Assembly: GCF_028898845.1 (NCBI RefSeq)
Contig: NZ_CP118574.1
Span: 5,863,001 to 5,927,000, forward strand
Direction of reading: 5' to 3'
Length of the DNA stretch: 64,000 bases
Source of the DNA: Streptomyces sp. WZ-12
GTDB lineage: Bacteria; Actinomycetota; Actinomycetes; Streptomycetales; Streptomycetaceae
Shown in pieces: positions 46,521-57,709 of the stretch. Made by a program: the position numbers and the translations under genes. Within the stretch, counting starts at the first letter, position 1, and every line of letters begins with the position of its first letter. The notes under the pieces were generated by a model. That model saw nothing but the letters and a program-made list of their open reading frames with translations. It had not been told where the DNA came from and ran no database searches.

Positions 46521-47450
46521 GTGAGGGACACACGAGAGAGCCGGCTGCTGCTGGTGCTGCTGGTCGCGATCGCGTTCGCGTTGATCACGGTCGATATCCG
46601 CGGCGGCGAACAGTCCCCGCTCGACGGTGCCCGGCAAGCCGCCGCCTCCGCCTTCGGCCCGGTGGAGCGCGGCGTGGCCCGCGTCGTCAACCCGGTGGGC
46701 AACGCCGTCAGCGCGGTGCGGGACTCCGGTGAGCGCCACGACCGCATCAGCCAGCTGGAACACCAGAACGCCGCCCTGAAGCTGAAGTTGGGCACCCCGG
46801 ACCGCAACCGCAACCGCGCCGCCGAGCTCGACAAGATCCTCAAGACCGCGGCCACCGGCCAGTACGCGATCAAGGGCGCCGAGGTCATCGCCATCGGGTC
46901 GGCGCAGGGCTTCTCCTGGACCGTCACCATCGACGCCGGCAGCCGCGACGGCATCGCCCGCGACATGACCGTCCTCAACGGCGACGGGCTGGTCGGCCGG
47001 ATCACCACCGTCACTCCGCACACCTCCACCGTGCTGCTCGCCGCCGACCCGGAGTTCACGGTGGGCACCCGGATGGAGAAGACCAACGAGATCGGCTTCG
47101 CCAACGGTCAGGGCGTCCGCTCGCTGCGCGTCCAACTGCTCAACGGCAAGGCCGATGTGAAGAGGGGCGACCGGCTGGTCACCTTCGGCTCCAGCAAGGA
47201 CAAGCCGTTCGTGCCCGGGGTGCCGGTCGGCACGGTCAGCAAGGTCGAGCCGCTCAACGGCGATCTGACCCGCACCCTCCAGGTCCGGCCGTTCGTTTCC
47301 TTCTCGTCGCTCGACGTCGTCGGCATCGTCGTCCAGCCGCCCCGGAAGGACCCGCGGGACACGGTCCTGCCGCCCCCGGTCAAGCCCCGGCCGACGCCGA
47401 CGGTCACCGTCACGGCCACCCCCTCCGAGAGCGCTTCACCCAGGAGCTGA
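46521..47450 (+). CDS. mreC: Cell-shape protein MreC
   Basis: A bitopic membrane protein linking MreB to the wall synthases, 309 residues. One N-terminal helix (LLLVLLVAIAFALITVDI, about 7-24) is followed by a coiled-coil segment (RISQLEHQNAALKLKLG, about 74-90) and the two beta-barrel domains (about 100-270, with DGIARDMTVLNGDGLVGRI). The C-terminus is proline/threonine-rich. The GTG at 46521 has AAGGAC about 13 bases upstream, a weak spacing. mreD begins 3 bases after the stop. Confidence 0.94.
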   Translation: MRDTRESRLLLVLLVAIAFALITVDIRGGEQSPLDGARQAAASAFGPVERGVARVVNPVGNAVSAVRDSGERHDRISQLEHQNAALKLKLGTPDRNRNRAAELDKILKTAATGQYAIKGAEVIAIGSAQGFSWTVTIDAGSRDGIARDMTVLNGDGLVGRITTVTPHTSTVLLAADPEFTVGTRMEKTNEIGFANGQGVRSLRVQLLNGKADVKRGDRLVTFGSSKDKPFVPGVPVGTVSKVEPLNGDLTRTLQVRPFVSFSSLDVVGIVVQPPRKDPRDTVLPPPVKPRPTPTVTVTATPSESASPRS

Positions 47451-47453
47451 CCG

Positions 47454-48146
47454 ATGCGCATCAACCGGATCCTGCTCGCCACCCCGCTGGCGGTGGTCGC
47501 CCTGATCATCCAGGTCAGCATCCTCGCCAGACTCCATCTCCCGGGCGCGGTACCGGACCTGCTGATGCTCGTCGTGGTCGGCCTGGCCCTGGTCTACGGG
47601 CAGGTCGGCGGCTCGCTCATCGGCTTCGGCGCCGGGCTGCTCGCCGACCTCGCACCGCCCGCCGACCACGCCATCGGCCGGTACGCCCTGGTCCTGTGCG
47701 TCATCGGCTACGCCGCGGGCCTGACGAAGCCGGACGGCGGCCAGCACCGCTCGGCGACGCTGCCGCTGATCGTCGTGCTGGGCGCCGCGGTCGGCTCGAC
47801 GCTGCTGTACGCCGGGGTCGGCTCGCTGGTCGGTGACACCGCCGCCCGGCACGTCGGTCTGGTCGGGCTGGTGCTCAGCGCCACCCTCTACGATCTGCTG
47901 CTCGCCCCGTTCACCGTTCCGTTGGTGATGGCGGTGGCGCGCCGCACGGAGCACGACCCGCTGGCCACCGACACCGGCGGCGGCACCGGCGCGGTGGTCG
48001 GGCGGAACCCGGCCTGGCTCACGACGGGTACCGGGCTGAAGGCCAGTCGTCACGCGATGAAGGCGATCCGTACCGGCCGGGTGCCCAGGCCGGCCGGGGG
48101 CGGACGCAAGGGGGTCAAGGGCATCAAGGGGGTCAAGAGGCTGTGA
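47454..48146 (+). CDS. mreD: Rod-shape protein MreD
   Basis: An integral membrane protein of 230 residues with five or six helices (NRILLATPLAVVALIIQVSI at the start, then a VPDLLMLVVVGLALVYG-like second helix). It completes the Mre complex with MreC. The C-terminus is basic and glycine-rich (GGGRKGVKGIKGVKRL). The ATG at 47454 follows AGGAG inside the end of mreC, so the two are co-translated. pbp2 begins 54 bases after its stop. Confidence 0.93.
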   Translation: MRINRILLATPLAVVALIIQVSILARLHLPGAVPDLLMLVVVGLALVYGQVGGSLIGFGAGLLADLAPPADHAIGRYALVLCVIGYAAGLTKPDGGQHRSATLPLIVVLGAAVGSTLLYAGVGSLVGDTAARHVGLVGLVLSATLYDLLLAPFTVPLVMAVARRTEHDPLATDTGGGTGAVVGRNPAWLTTGTGLKASRHAMKAIRTGRVPRPAGGGRKGVKGIKGVKRL

Positions 48147-48200
48147 GCAACGCCCACCCGTCGCCCGCCGCCACCCCCCCCCAAGGAGGCGCTGCGCGCC

Positions 48201-50342
48201 ATGAGTAACATTCCCGAGACCGGGAGGACTTCCCGGATCACCATCCGGCTGATCGCGATTCAGATCCTGGTCTTCTCGCTGCTGCTCACGCTCGGCGGGC
48301 GGCTCTGGTACCTCCAGATCCGCAACGGCCAGGAGTACGCGGCGAAGGCCAAGTCCAACCACGTCCAGCAGGTCGTCGAGCCCGCCACCCGCGGCTCGAT
48401 CCTCGACGCCCGCGGGGTGCCGCTGGCCGACAACCAGACCCGGCTCGTGGTCTCGGCCAACCGCACCGACCTGCTGAAGATGAAGGACGGCGGCAAGGCC
48501 GTCCTCGGCCGGCTGGCCAAGGTGCTGGGCCTGTCCACACAGGACATCCGCAACAAGGTCCGGCTCTGCGACGCCAAGACCCCGCAGCCCTGCTGGAACG
48601 GCTCGCCGTACCAGCCGATCCCGATCACCGACAAGGCCACCACCCAGCAGGCCCTCCAGATCCGCGAGCGCTCCGAGGACTTCCCCGGCATCAGCGCCCA
48701 GCCCACCGCCGTCCGCCGCTACCCGGCGCCCGGCAAGGCCAACACCGCCCAGGTCCTCGGCTACCTCTCGCCGGTCACCGACCAGGAGATCCAGAAGGCC
48801 AAGGACGGCCCCTCGCCGTTCCTGCGCTCGGACCAGATCGGCCGCTCCGGACTGGAGCGGCAGTACGACGACTACCTGCGCGGCAAGGCCGCCGTCACCC
48901 GTTACGAGGTCGACAACCTCGGCCGGGTCATCGGCCAGGCCGACAGCGACAAGGGCCAGGCCGGTTCGACCCTGATCACCAGCATCGACGCCCGCGTCCA
49001 GGCGCTGGCGGAGCAGCAGTTGGACGAGGCCATGAAGACGGCCCGCACCCAGGTGGACCGGAACACCGGCACCAACTACAAGGCCGACTCGGGCGCCGTG
49101 GTGGTCATGGAGGCGAAGACCGGCCGGGTGGTGGCGATGGCCTCCAACCCGACCTACGACCCCAACTCCTGGGTCGGCGGGATCTCCGGCAAGGACTACG
49201 CCCAGCTCACCGGCAAGTCGTCCAACTACCCGCTGCTGAACCGCGCCATCCAGGGGCAGGCCGCCCCCGGCTCGATCTTCAAGGTCATCTCGACCTCGGC
49301 CGCGGTCAACGCGGGCTACCCGTTCGACGGCCACTACCCCTGCACCAGCTCGTACAGCATCGGCGGCCAGGTCTTCAAGAACTTCGAGGGCGAATCGGAG
49401 GGCGACATCAGCCTGGGGCGGGCGCTGGAGGTCTCCTGCGACACCGTCTTCTACCGGATCGGCCACGACGAGTGGAAGAAGGACGGCGGGGACAAGCCGG
49501 TCAAGGACCCGCACGACTGGTTCTACAAGACGGCCCACCAGTTCGGCCTCGGCAAGGAGACCGGCATCGACCTGCCCAACGAGGTCAAGGGCCGGGTCCC
49601 CGACCGCCAGTGGAAGAACGCCTTCTGGGTGGCCAACAAGGACAGTTGGTGCGCGCACCCCAAGAACGCCGACGACTACGTCTCCAAGCTGGCGCGGGAG
49701 AACTGCCTCGAAGGCATGAAGCTGCACGCCTACGACTCGATCAACTACGCGATCGGCCAGGGCGACACCCTCGTCACCCCGATCCAGATGGCGACCATCT
49801 ACGGGGCCCTGTCCAACGGCGGCACCCTCTACACCCCGACCATCGGCAAGGCGGTCGTCAGCCCCAACGGCAAGAAGGTGCAGATGATCAAGCCCCGGTC
49901 GCACGGCCGGCTGCCGGACAGTCAGCAGACCCTCCAGCAGATCGGCGCCGCGCTCCAGGGCGTGACCGAACGGGGCACCGCCGCCTGGCGGTTCCAGGGC
50001 TGGCCGCAGGACAAGATCCCGATGCACGCCAAGACCGGTACCGCCGAGGTCTACGGGAAGCAGACCACCTCGTGGTTCGCGACGTACACCAAGGACTTCA
50101 CGATCGTGATGACGATCGCCCAGGGTGGTACCGGATCCGGCGCCTCCGGACCGGCCGTCCGCAACATCTACAACGCGCTCTACGGCGTCAACGACAAGGG
50201 CGAGATCGACGACAAGGCGGCGCTGCTCCCGCACGCGGAGAGCAAGCTGCCCAAGATCGAGAGTGACGGCACCATCCCGTCCCCGCCCATCAAGGCGCCG
50301 TCGAGCCCCTCGCCGTCCCCCTCCGGGAGCCCCCCGCAGTGA
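48201..50342 (+). CDS. pbp2: Penicillin-binding protein 2
   Basis: A class B transpeptidase paired with RodA, 713 residues. The N-terminal anchor is ITIRLIAIQILVFSLLLTLG (about 13-32), followed by the pedestal domain and the transpeptidase domain with Ser358 in PGSIFK, SCD at 412 and KTGTAE at 611. The acidic/proline-rich C-terminus ends in SPSPSPSGSPPQ. The ribosome site AAGGAGG follows a run of nine C at 48174-48182 and is 11 bases from the ATG. The stop overlaps the rodA start by GTGA, so PBP2 and RodA are made together. Confidence 0.95.
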   Translation: MSNIPETGRTSRITIRLIAIQILVFSLLLTLGGRLWYLQIRNGQEYAAKAKSNHVQQVVEPATRGSILDARGVPLADNQTRLVVSANRTDLLKMKDGGKAVLGRLAKVLGLSTQDIRNKVRLCDAKTPQPCWNGSPYQPIPITDKATTQQALQIRERSEDFPGISAQPTAVRRYPAPGKANTAQVLGYLSPVTDQEIQKAKDGPSPFLRSDQIGRSGLERQYDDYLRGKAAVTRYEVDNLGRVIGQADSDKGQAGSTLITSIDARVQALAEQQLDEAMKTARTQVDRNTGTNYKADSGAVVVMEAKTGRVVAMASNPTYDPNSWVGGISGKDYAQLTGKSSNYPLLNRAIQGQAAPGSIFKVISTSAAVNAGYPFDGHYPCTSSYSIGGQVFKNFEGESEGDISLGRALEVSCDTVFYRIGHDEWKKDGGDKPVKDPHDWFYKTAHQFGLGKETGIDLPNEVKGRVPDRQWKNAFWVANKDSWCAHPKNADDYVSKLARENCLEGMKLHAYDSINYAIGQGDTLVTPIQMATIYGALSNGGTLYTPTIGKAVVSPNGKKVQMIKPRSHGRLPDSQQTLQQIGAALQGVTERGTAAWRFQGWPQDKIPMHAKTGTAEVYGKQTTSWFATYTKDFTIVMTIAQGGTGSGASGPAVRNIYNALYGVNDKGEIDDKAALLPHAESKLPKIESDGTIPSPPIKAPSSPSPSPSGSPPQ

Positions 50343-51553
50343 CCACACCGCTTCTGTCCCGGACCTTCTCCGTCCGCCGCTACGGCCCCGAACAGGGCGT
50401 CTGGGGCCGGCTGATGGCGCGTGACTCGGTGGTGCGCCGGCTGGACTGGATACTGCTGCTGTCCTGTCTGGTGCTCTCCCTCCTGGGGTCGCTGCTGGTC
50501 TACTCCGCCACCCGCAACCGCACCGAACTCAACAAGGGCGACCAGTACTTCTTCCTCGTCCACCACCTGCTGAACACCGCGATCGGCATCGGGCTGGCGG
50601 CCGGCACCGTCTGGCTCGGCCACCGCACGCTGCGCGGCGCCGTCCCGTTCCTCTTCGCCGGTTCGGTGCTGCTGGCGCTGTTGGTGCTGACGCCGTTGGG
50701 CGCCACCATCAACGGCTCGCGCTCCTGGTTGGCGATCCCCGGCGGCTTCTCGCTCCAGCCCGCGGAGTTCACCAAGATCACCATCACGCTGGGCATGGCG
50801 ATGATCCTCGCCGCCCGGGTCGACGCCGGCGACCGCCCGTACCCGGACCACCGCACCGTCTTCCAGGCCCTCGGCCTGGCGGCCGTCCCGGTCGGCGTGA
50901 TCCTGCTGATGCCCGACCTCGGCTCGGTGATGGTGCTCGGCGCCATCATCCTGGGCGTGCTGCTGGCCAGCGGCTGTTCCAACCGCTGGGTCCTGGGGCT
51001 GCTCGGCACCGGCGTGGTCGGCTGCCTCGCCATCTGGCAGCTCGGGCTGCTGGACGCGTACCAGATCGCGCGGTTCGCCGCGTTCGCCAACCCGAGCCTG
51101 GATCCGGCCGGCGTCGGCTACAACACCAACCAGGCCCGGATCGCCATCGGCGGCGGCGGGCTGAGCGGCTCCGGCCTCTTCCACGGCAGCCAGACCACCG
51201 GCCAGTTCGTCCCCGAGCAGCAGACCGACTTCATCTTCACCGTCGCCGGCGAGGAGTTGGGCTTCCTGGGCGCGGGCCTGATCATCCTGCTGCTCGGCGT
51301 GGTGCTGTGGCGGGCCTGCCGGATCGCCCGCGAGACCGGCGAGCTCTACGGCACGATCGTGGCCGCCGGCATCATCGCGTGGTTCGCCTTCCAAGCCTTC
51401 GAGAACATCGGCATGACCCTGGGCATCATGCCCGTCACCGGCCTGCCGCTGCCGTTCGTTTCCTACGGCGGCACGTCGATGTTCGCGGTGTGGATCGCGA
51501 TCGGGCTGCTGCAGTCGATCCGCGTCCAGCGGCCGGTCTCGGCCTCCCGCTGA
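50339..51553 (+). CDS. rodA: Peptidoglycan polymerase RodA (SEDS family)
   Basis: A SEDS glycosyltransferase of 404 residues with ten helices. The catalytic Asp is in LLMPDLGSVMVL (near residue 199). GVGYNTNQARIAIGGGG, TDFIFTVAGEELG and PFVSYGGTSMFAVW are SEDS signatures. In S. coelicolor the orthologue is called sfr and acts in spore-wall synthesis. The GTG start overlaps the pbp2 stop (GTGA at 50339-50342). The gene ends in an 8-bp hairpin shared with the next gene on the other strand. Confidence 0.95.
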   Translation: MTTPLLSRTFSVRRYGPEQGVWGRLMARDSVVRRLDWILLLSCLVLSLLGSLLVYSATRNRTELNKGDQYFFLVHHLLNTAIGIGLAAGTVWLGHRTLRGAVPFLFAGSVLLALLVLTPLGATINGSRSWLAIPGGFSLQPAEFTKITITLGMAMILAARVDAGDRPYPDHRTVFQALGLAAVPVGVILLMPDLGSVMVLGAIILGVLLASGCSNRWVLGLLGTGVVGCLAIWQLGLLDAYQIARFAAFANPSLDPAGVGYNTNQARIAIGGGGLSGSGLFHGSQTTGQFVPEQQTDFIFTVAGEELGFLGAGLIILLLGVVLWRACRIARETGELYGTIVAAGIIAWFAFQAFENIGMTLGIMPVTGLPLPFVSYGGTSMFAVWIAIGLLQSIRVQRPVSASR

Positions 51554-51573
51554 CCCCTCGTGCCCGGGGTCAG
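51550..51573. terminator. Short bidirectional hairpin between rodA and the ATPase gene
   Basis: CTGACCCC / GGGGTCAG with an 8-base loop. It overlaps both stop codons. Confidence 0.55.
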
Positions 51574-52010
51574 CGCCCGCCGTGCAGCTCGAACCAGAGC
51601 GACGTGGTGTGCGCCGGGCCCTCGAACGGGGTCGTGCCCCAGTCGTCGGCGAGCCGACTGATCAGCAGCAGGCCGTGCGCGGAGTCGCGGTCGCCCGGCC
51701 CCTGGGCGGGGACGGTGGCCGTTCCCTCGTCGTGCACGCTGATCCGCAGCGAGTCGGCCGCGGTCAGTACCCGCAGCAGGATGTCGGCGGAGCCCGGCGT
51801 GCGCAGATGGGCCCGGGTGACGGCCTCGGAGGTGAGGAGCACGGCGGTCTCGCGCAGCGCGGCGAGCGGGCCGTGGCGCAGCACCGCGCGGACGAAGTCC
51901 CGGGCGGCCTTGGGGGCGGTGGGCCGGCTCGGCGCCGTGAGGAGGTACGGACGGGCGCCCGCCGCGACGCGGAGAGGGGGCCGGGCGACGGCTGCGGTGT
52001 CGGGGTGCAC
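51570..52010 (-). CDS. RsbW-like ATP-binding protein with altered N-box
   Basis: A 146-residue GHKL-fold protein of the Streptomyces anti-sigma-factor kinase type (HATPase_c_2/3). The helix ARDFVRAVLRHGPLAAL and the end GLLLISRLADDWG-like G2 box, plus VHDEG (G1 Asp), match the family. The N-box, normally ExxxN in SELVTNAV, reads SEAVTRA here, so the Mg-binding Asn is Arg. It may therefore bind ATP poorly or act without kinase activity. The GTG at 52010 follows GGGAGAAACC. No sigma factor or antagonist gene is adjacent. Confidence 0.8.
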   Translation of the reverse strand: MHPDTAAVARPPLRVAAGARPYLLTAPSRPTAPKAARDFVRAVLRHGPLAALRETAVLLTSEAVTRAHLRTPGSADILLRVLTAADSLRISVHDEGTATVPAQGPGDRDSAHGLLLISRLADDWGTTPFEGPAHTTSLWFELHGGR

Positions 52011-52164
52011 GGTTTCTCCCGGTGTGGATCGAGCCGATTGCCACGCTGTGTGGACGGCTTGTCACACACCGTAAGACACCGTGTGTCGGCGGTGCCACCT
52101 ACTTCGGCCGGGGACCGCTGTCGGACGGCTGGTCGGGCGCGTTACGGCTGACTAGATTCGATGC

Positions 52165-53739
52165 ATGGCGGACACCGTGCGGGAGATCGAGCGGAAGTAC
52201 GAGACGGATCCGGCCGTCGCCACCGACCAGTTGCCCGACCTGACCCGCGTCGGCCGGGTCGCGACGGTGGCGGAGGGGCGCCCCCGGCTCCTCGACGCCG
52301 TCTACTACGACACCGCGGACCAGCGCCTGGCCGCGGACCGGATCACGCTGCGGCGGCGCACCGGCGGCCCCGACGCGGGCTGGCACCTCAAGCTCCCGGT
52401 CGCGCTCCCCGAGGTCGTCGGCGCGGTGCGGGACGAGATCCGCGCCCCGCTCGCCGACGCCCCGCCCCCCGAACTCACCGCCCTGGTCCGCTCCCGCGTC
52501 CGCGGCGCCCCGCTCCTGCCCGTCGTGCGGCTGCGCACCCGGCGCACCGCGCACGTCCTACGGGACGCCGCCGGCGCACCGCTCGCCGAGGTCGCGGTGG
52601 ACGACGTACGGGCCACGCGGCTGCACCCGGAGGGTGCGGGGGAGGCCCGCTGGCGGGAGATCGAGGTGGAGCTCGACCCCGAGGGCGGCGCCGGCCGGCA
52701 ACTGCTGGACGAGGTCGAGCAGTTGCTGGTCGAGGCCGGGGCGCGCCCGTCGGCCGCGCCGTCCAAACTGGCCCGCGCCCTGGCGGAGACCGCGCCCGAA
52801 GGGGCCGCGCGGCCCACCGGGAAGGGCGCCGAGCGCGCCGACGAGGGGCGCGGGCGCACCGCCGGCGACGTCGTGCTCCGCTACGTCCGGGCCCAGGTGC
52901 GCGCGATCGTCGAGCTGGACCCGGCGGCGCGGCGCGACCTGCCCGACGCGGTCCACCAGATGCGGGTCGCCACCCGCCGGCTGCGCAGCGCCTTCCGCAC
53001 CTACGGCAAGGTCCTGGACCGGATCGTCACCGACCCACTCGGGGGTGAACTGCGCTGGCTGGCCGCCGAGTTGGGCGCCGGGCGGGACCAGGAGGTGCTG
53101 GCCGACCGGTTCACCGCCGCGCTCGCCGAGGTCCCCCGGACCCTGCGGCTGGGGCCGGTCTCGGCCCGGCTGCGCACCTGGTCGGTCCGGCGCCGCGCCG
53201 GCGCCCGCGACCGCCTGCTCGCCGCCCTCGACGGCCCGCGCCACCTCGCCCTCCTGGACGACCTGCACGCCCTGCTCGACGCCCCGCCGTTGCGCGCCCC
53301 CGCCGCCCGCCCCGCGCCCGCCGTCGTCGCCGGCGCGGTCCTCAAGGACTACCGGCGGCTGGCCCGCCGCGTCGAGGCCGCCCTCGCCGCCCCCGCCGGG
53401 CCGGACCGCGACGCGGCGCTGCACGGCGCCCGCAAGGCCGCCAAGCGCGCCCGGTACGCGGCGGAGGCGGCGACCCCGACGCTCGGTCGCCCGGCCCGCG
53501 CCTTCACCCGGCGCACCAAGCAGCTCCAGCAGCTCCTCGGCGACCACCAGGACAGCGTGGTCGCCCGCGCCGCCCTCCGTGACCTGGCGACCCAGGCCCG
53601 CCGGGCCGGCGAGAGCGGCTTCACCTTCGGCCTCCTCTACGGCCGCGAGGAGGCGCTGGCCGCCGAGCGGGAGCGCGAACTGCCGGCCCTGTGGGCGGAG
53701 GTCTCGCGCCGTAAACACCGGGACGCGTTGCGCAGGTGA
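52165..53739 (+). CDS. CYTH-CHAD domain protein
   Basis: A 524-residue protein. The N-terminal CYTH triphosphate-tunnel domain (about 1-200) has the EIERKYE signature (ExExK) at residues 7-13 and further strand motifs. The C-terminal CHAD helical domain (about 230-520) is histidine/arginine-rich, with VHQMRVATRRLRSAFRTYG, HGARKAAKRARYAAEA and LGDHQDS. Such proteins are linked to inorganic polyphosphate or triphosphate. The linker between them is charged (about 205-232). The ATG at 52165 has no ribosome site; TAGATT at 52153-52158 lies 6 bases upstream, a leaderless pattern. Confidence 0.92.
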   Translation: MADTVREIERKYETDPAVATDQLPDLTRVGRVATVAEGRPRLLDAVYYDTADQRLAADRITLRRRTGGPDAGWHLKLPVALPEVVGAVRDEIRAPLADAPPPELTALVRSRVRGAPLLPVVRLRTRRTAHVLRDAAGAPLAEVAVDDVRATRLHPEGAGEARWREIEVELDPEGGAGRQLLDEVEQLLVEAGARPSAAPSKLARALAETAPEGAARPTGKGAERADEGRGRTAGDVVLRYVRAQVRAIVELDPAARRDLPDAVHQMRVATRRLRSAFRTYGKVLDRIVTDPLGGELRWLAAELGAGRDQEVLADRFTAALAEVPRTLRLGPVSARLRTWSVRRRAGARDRLLAALDGPRHLALLDDLHALLDAPPLRAPAARPAPAVVAGAVLKDYRRLARRVEAALAAPAGPDRDAALHGARKAAKRARYAAEAATPTLGRPARAFTRRTKQLQQLLGDHQDSVVARAALRDLATQARRAGESGFTFGLLYGREEALAAERERELPALWAEVSRRKHRDALRR

Positions 53740-53828
53740 CCGGCGGGCCGGGGCCTCGGCCGTCAAAGGGCCGCCCCCGGGCGGGTTACGCTTGTGAGTC
53801 GCCCCCTGTCAGCCCACGAAGGTTCGAG

Positions 53829-55751
<1,923 letters not shown>

Positions 55752-55800
55752 CCCCCGGACGGGCGGCGGCCTCCCGCCGACGCCCGTCCCGCACCGCGTG

Positions 55801-55845
55801 CGCCTCCGGCCCGTTCCCGCCCCGTGCGGGGCCGGGCCGGAGGCG
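55801..55845 (+). terminator. Two-tier hairpin after the radical SAM gene
   Basis: An outer 12-bp stem CGCCTCCGGCCC / GGGCCGGAGGCG and an inner 6-bp GCCCCG / CGGGGC. It lies about 50 bases after the stop and 36 before the next gene. Confidence 0.65.
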
Positions 55846-55881
55846 TATCCGCCGCCGGCACGCGCCCGCAGAATGAGGGCC

Positions 55882-56415
55882 ATGACCCCACGACTGACCG
55901 CACCCACCGTCCGCGTCCACGACTCCTTCCGCGCCGCCATGGCGGAGTTCCGCGCCGAGGGCGTGCACCGCTCCCCGGACTCCGGCCTCGGCCGCGAACT
56001 GCGGACCTGGCACACCCGCTGGCCGTCCGCCGAGGGCTTCGCCGCCTACGTCCGCGAGGTCGGCGGGGTCGCACTGGACGAGCGGGCGGACGGCGCGGTC
56101 CCCCTCTCCACGCTCTGGTGGGTGGACGGCGACACCTTCCTGGGGCGGATCACCGTCCGGCACCGGCTCACCCCGTCCCTGCGGGACCTCGGCGGCCACA
56201 TCGGCTACGCGGTGCGCCCCACCGCCCGCCGCCGGGGCCACGCCACCGCGATGCTGCGCGCCGTACTGCCGTACGCCCACCGCGAGTTGGGCCTCGATCC
56301 GGTGCTGGTCACCTGCGACGACACCAACGCCGGCTCGCGCCGGGTGATCGAGGCGTGCGGCGGGGTTTTCGAGGACCGCCGGGCGGAGAGGCTTCGGTAC
56401 TGGATCTCCGCGTGA
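55882..56415 (+). CDS. GNAT-family N-acetyltransferase
   Basis: A 177-residue acetyltransferase resembling the predicted COG3981-type group. The fold segments are LSTLWWVDGDTFLGRITVRH (near residue 76), GGHIGYAVRPTARRRGHATA with the acetyl-CoA loop (near 103), and LVTCDDTNAGSRRVIEACGG (near 139). The substrate is not known. I chose the ATG at 55882; CAGAAT 7 bases before it could be a leaderless -10 element, which would rule out the ATG at 55873. It interrupts the otherwise common radical SAM / DUF2344 pair. Confidence 0.85.
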   Translation: MTPRLTAPTVRVHDSFRAAMAEFRAEGVHRSPDSGLGRELRTWHTRWPSAEGFAAYVREVGGVALDERADGAVPLSTLWWVDGDTFLGRITVRHRLTPSLRDLGGHIGYAVRPTARRRGHATAMLRAVLPYAHRELGLDPVLVTCDDTNAGSRRVIEACGGVFEDRRAERLRYWISA

Positions 56416-56631
56416 GGGCGGAGTCCGGGCCGCCGGCGTCCCACCCGTCCGAATGGATTTCGCCGGGCGGACGGGGCCGCCGGGCACGGCCGGGGCGCCC
56501 CGCCGGGAACCGACCGGGGGCACGGCACGTACTCTAGGTAAAGACGTCCGGGCACGATGTGTCCCCGCTCACGCGGTGACGATCCGGACGGGGCGGCACC
56601 AGCCGCGCCCTGACACCAAGGAGAAGTAACA

Positions 56632-57495
56632 CTGGGCAAGCGACAGCCCGAAGGCCCGCCGCCCGCACCGGCGGTGCAGCGCATCCGACTGCGCTACACC
56701 AAGCGCGGCCGCCTCCGGTTCACCAGCCACCGCGACTTCCAGCGCGCTTTCGAGCGGGCGCTGCGCCGCGCCGAGGTCCCCATGGCCTACTCGGCGGGCT
56801 TCACCCCGCACCCCAAGGTGTCGTACGCCAACGCCGCACCGACCGGTACCGGCAGCGAGGCCGAGTACCTGGAGATCCAGCTCACCGAACACCGCGACCC
56901 GGAATCCGTCCGGGCGCTGCTCGACGCCTCCCTCCCGACCGGCCTCGACGTGACCGACGCGGTGGAGGCGCACACCAGCGGCCTCGCCGACCGGCTCCAG
57001 GCGTCGGTGTGGGAGCTCCGGCTCGACGGGGTCACCCCCGAGGAGGCCGGGCGCGCCGTCGAGGCGTTCCTCGCCGCCGCGGAGGTGCCGGTCGAGCGCC
57101 GCACCAAGAACGGCATGCGGACCTTCGACGCCCGGGGCGCGGTGGCGCGGCTTGAGGCCGGCCCGGCCGAGTGTGCAGTGGCCCCGATGCCCGGCGATAG
57201 GCCCGGCGGCGGTGCCTGTGCGATACTGCGGCTGGTTGTTCGGCATCTGACACCTGCCGTTCGACCCGACGACGTCCTGTCCGGCCTCCGGGTTACGGCC
57301 GACCTGGCGCCGCCGGTCCCCGCAGCGGTGACCAGGCTGGCGCAGGGGCTGCTCGATGAGGAGACCGGTTCGGTAACCGATCCGTTGGCGCCCGACCGCG
57401 ACGCTGCCACGGCCGCTTCATCAACGGCCGCCGGGCTGAGTACCGCGAAGGCGCAGAGCGGGGCCCCGGCGACTTCCGGGGACGGCACTGCGTAG
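56632..57495 (+). CDS. DUF2344 (TIGR03936) protein with probable CTG start
   Basis: A 287-residue protein. The core (RIRLRYTKRGRLRFTSHRDF, ERALRRAEVPMAYSAGFTPH, SEAEYLEIQL) matches TIGR03936/DUF2344, the partner of the TIGR03960 radical SAM protein. After about residue 230 it ends in an Ala/Ser/Thr-rich tail. I place the start at CTG 56632 because AAGGAG at 56618-56623 lies 8 bases before it and the residues encoded next (GKRQPEGPPPAP) look like the conserved N-terminus of the family. The first standard start, GTG 56674, lies in the middle of a proline-rich run and has no ribosome site. The product is uncharacterised. Confidence 0.85.
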   Translation: MGKRQPEGPPPAPAVQRIRLRYTKRGRLRFTSHRDFQRAFERALRRAEVPMAYSAGFTPHPKVSYANAAPTGTGSEAEYLEIQLTEHRDPESVRALLDASLPTGLDVTDAVEAHTSGLADRLQASVWELRLDGVTPEEAGRAVEAFLAAAEVPVERRTKNGMRTFDARGAVARLEAGPAECAVAPMPGDRPGGGACAILRLVVRHLTPAVRPDDVLSGLRVTADLAPPVPAAVTRLAQGLLDEETGSVTDPLAPDRDAATAASSTAAGLSTAKAQSGAPATSGDGTA

Positions 57496-57709
57496 GACGC
57501 GTCGTCGCGTCGCCGATGACCAGGGAATCACCCCGGTTCGGCGGACGCACTGACCAGGAGACTTTCGCCGGTCCGGTCCCCGGGCCCGGCGAGCGAGACG
57601 ACAGCTCCCGTGCGGCGCCCGCGCCCCGGACAGTGGTACCGCGCTCATCACGCGGTCCGCGGCCGGAATCAGGCGTGGCGCCCGGGAGCGTGACGGGAGA
57701 ACCGCCCGC

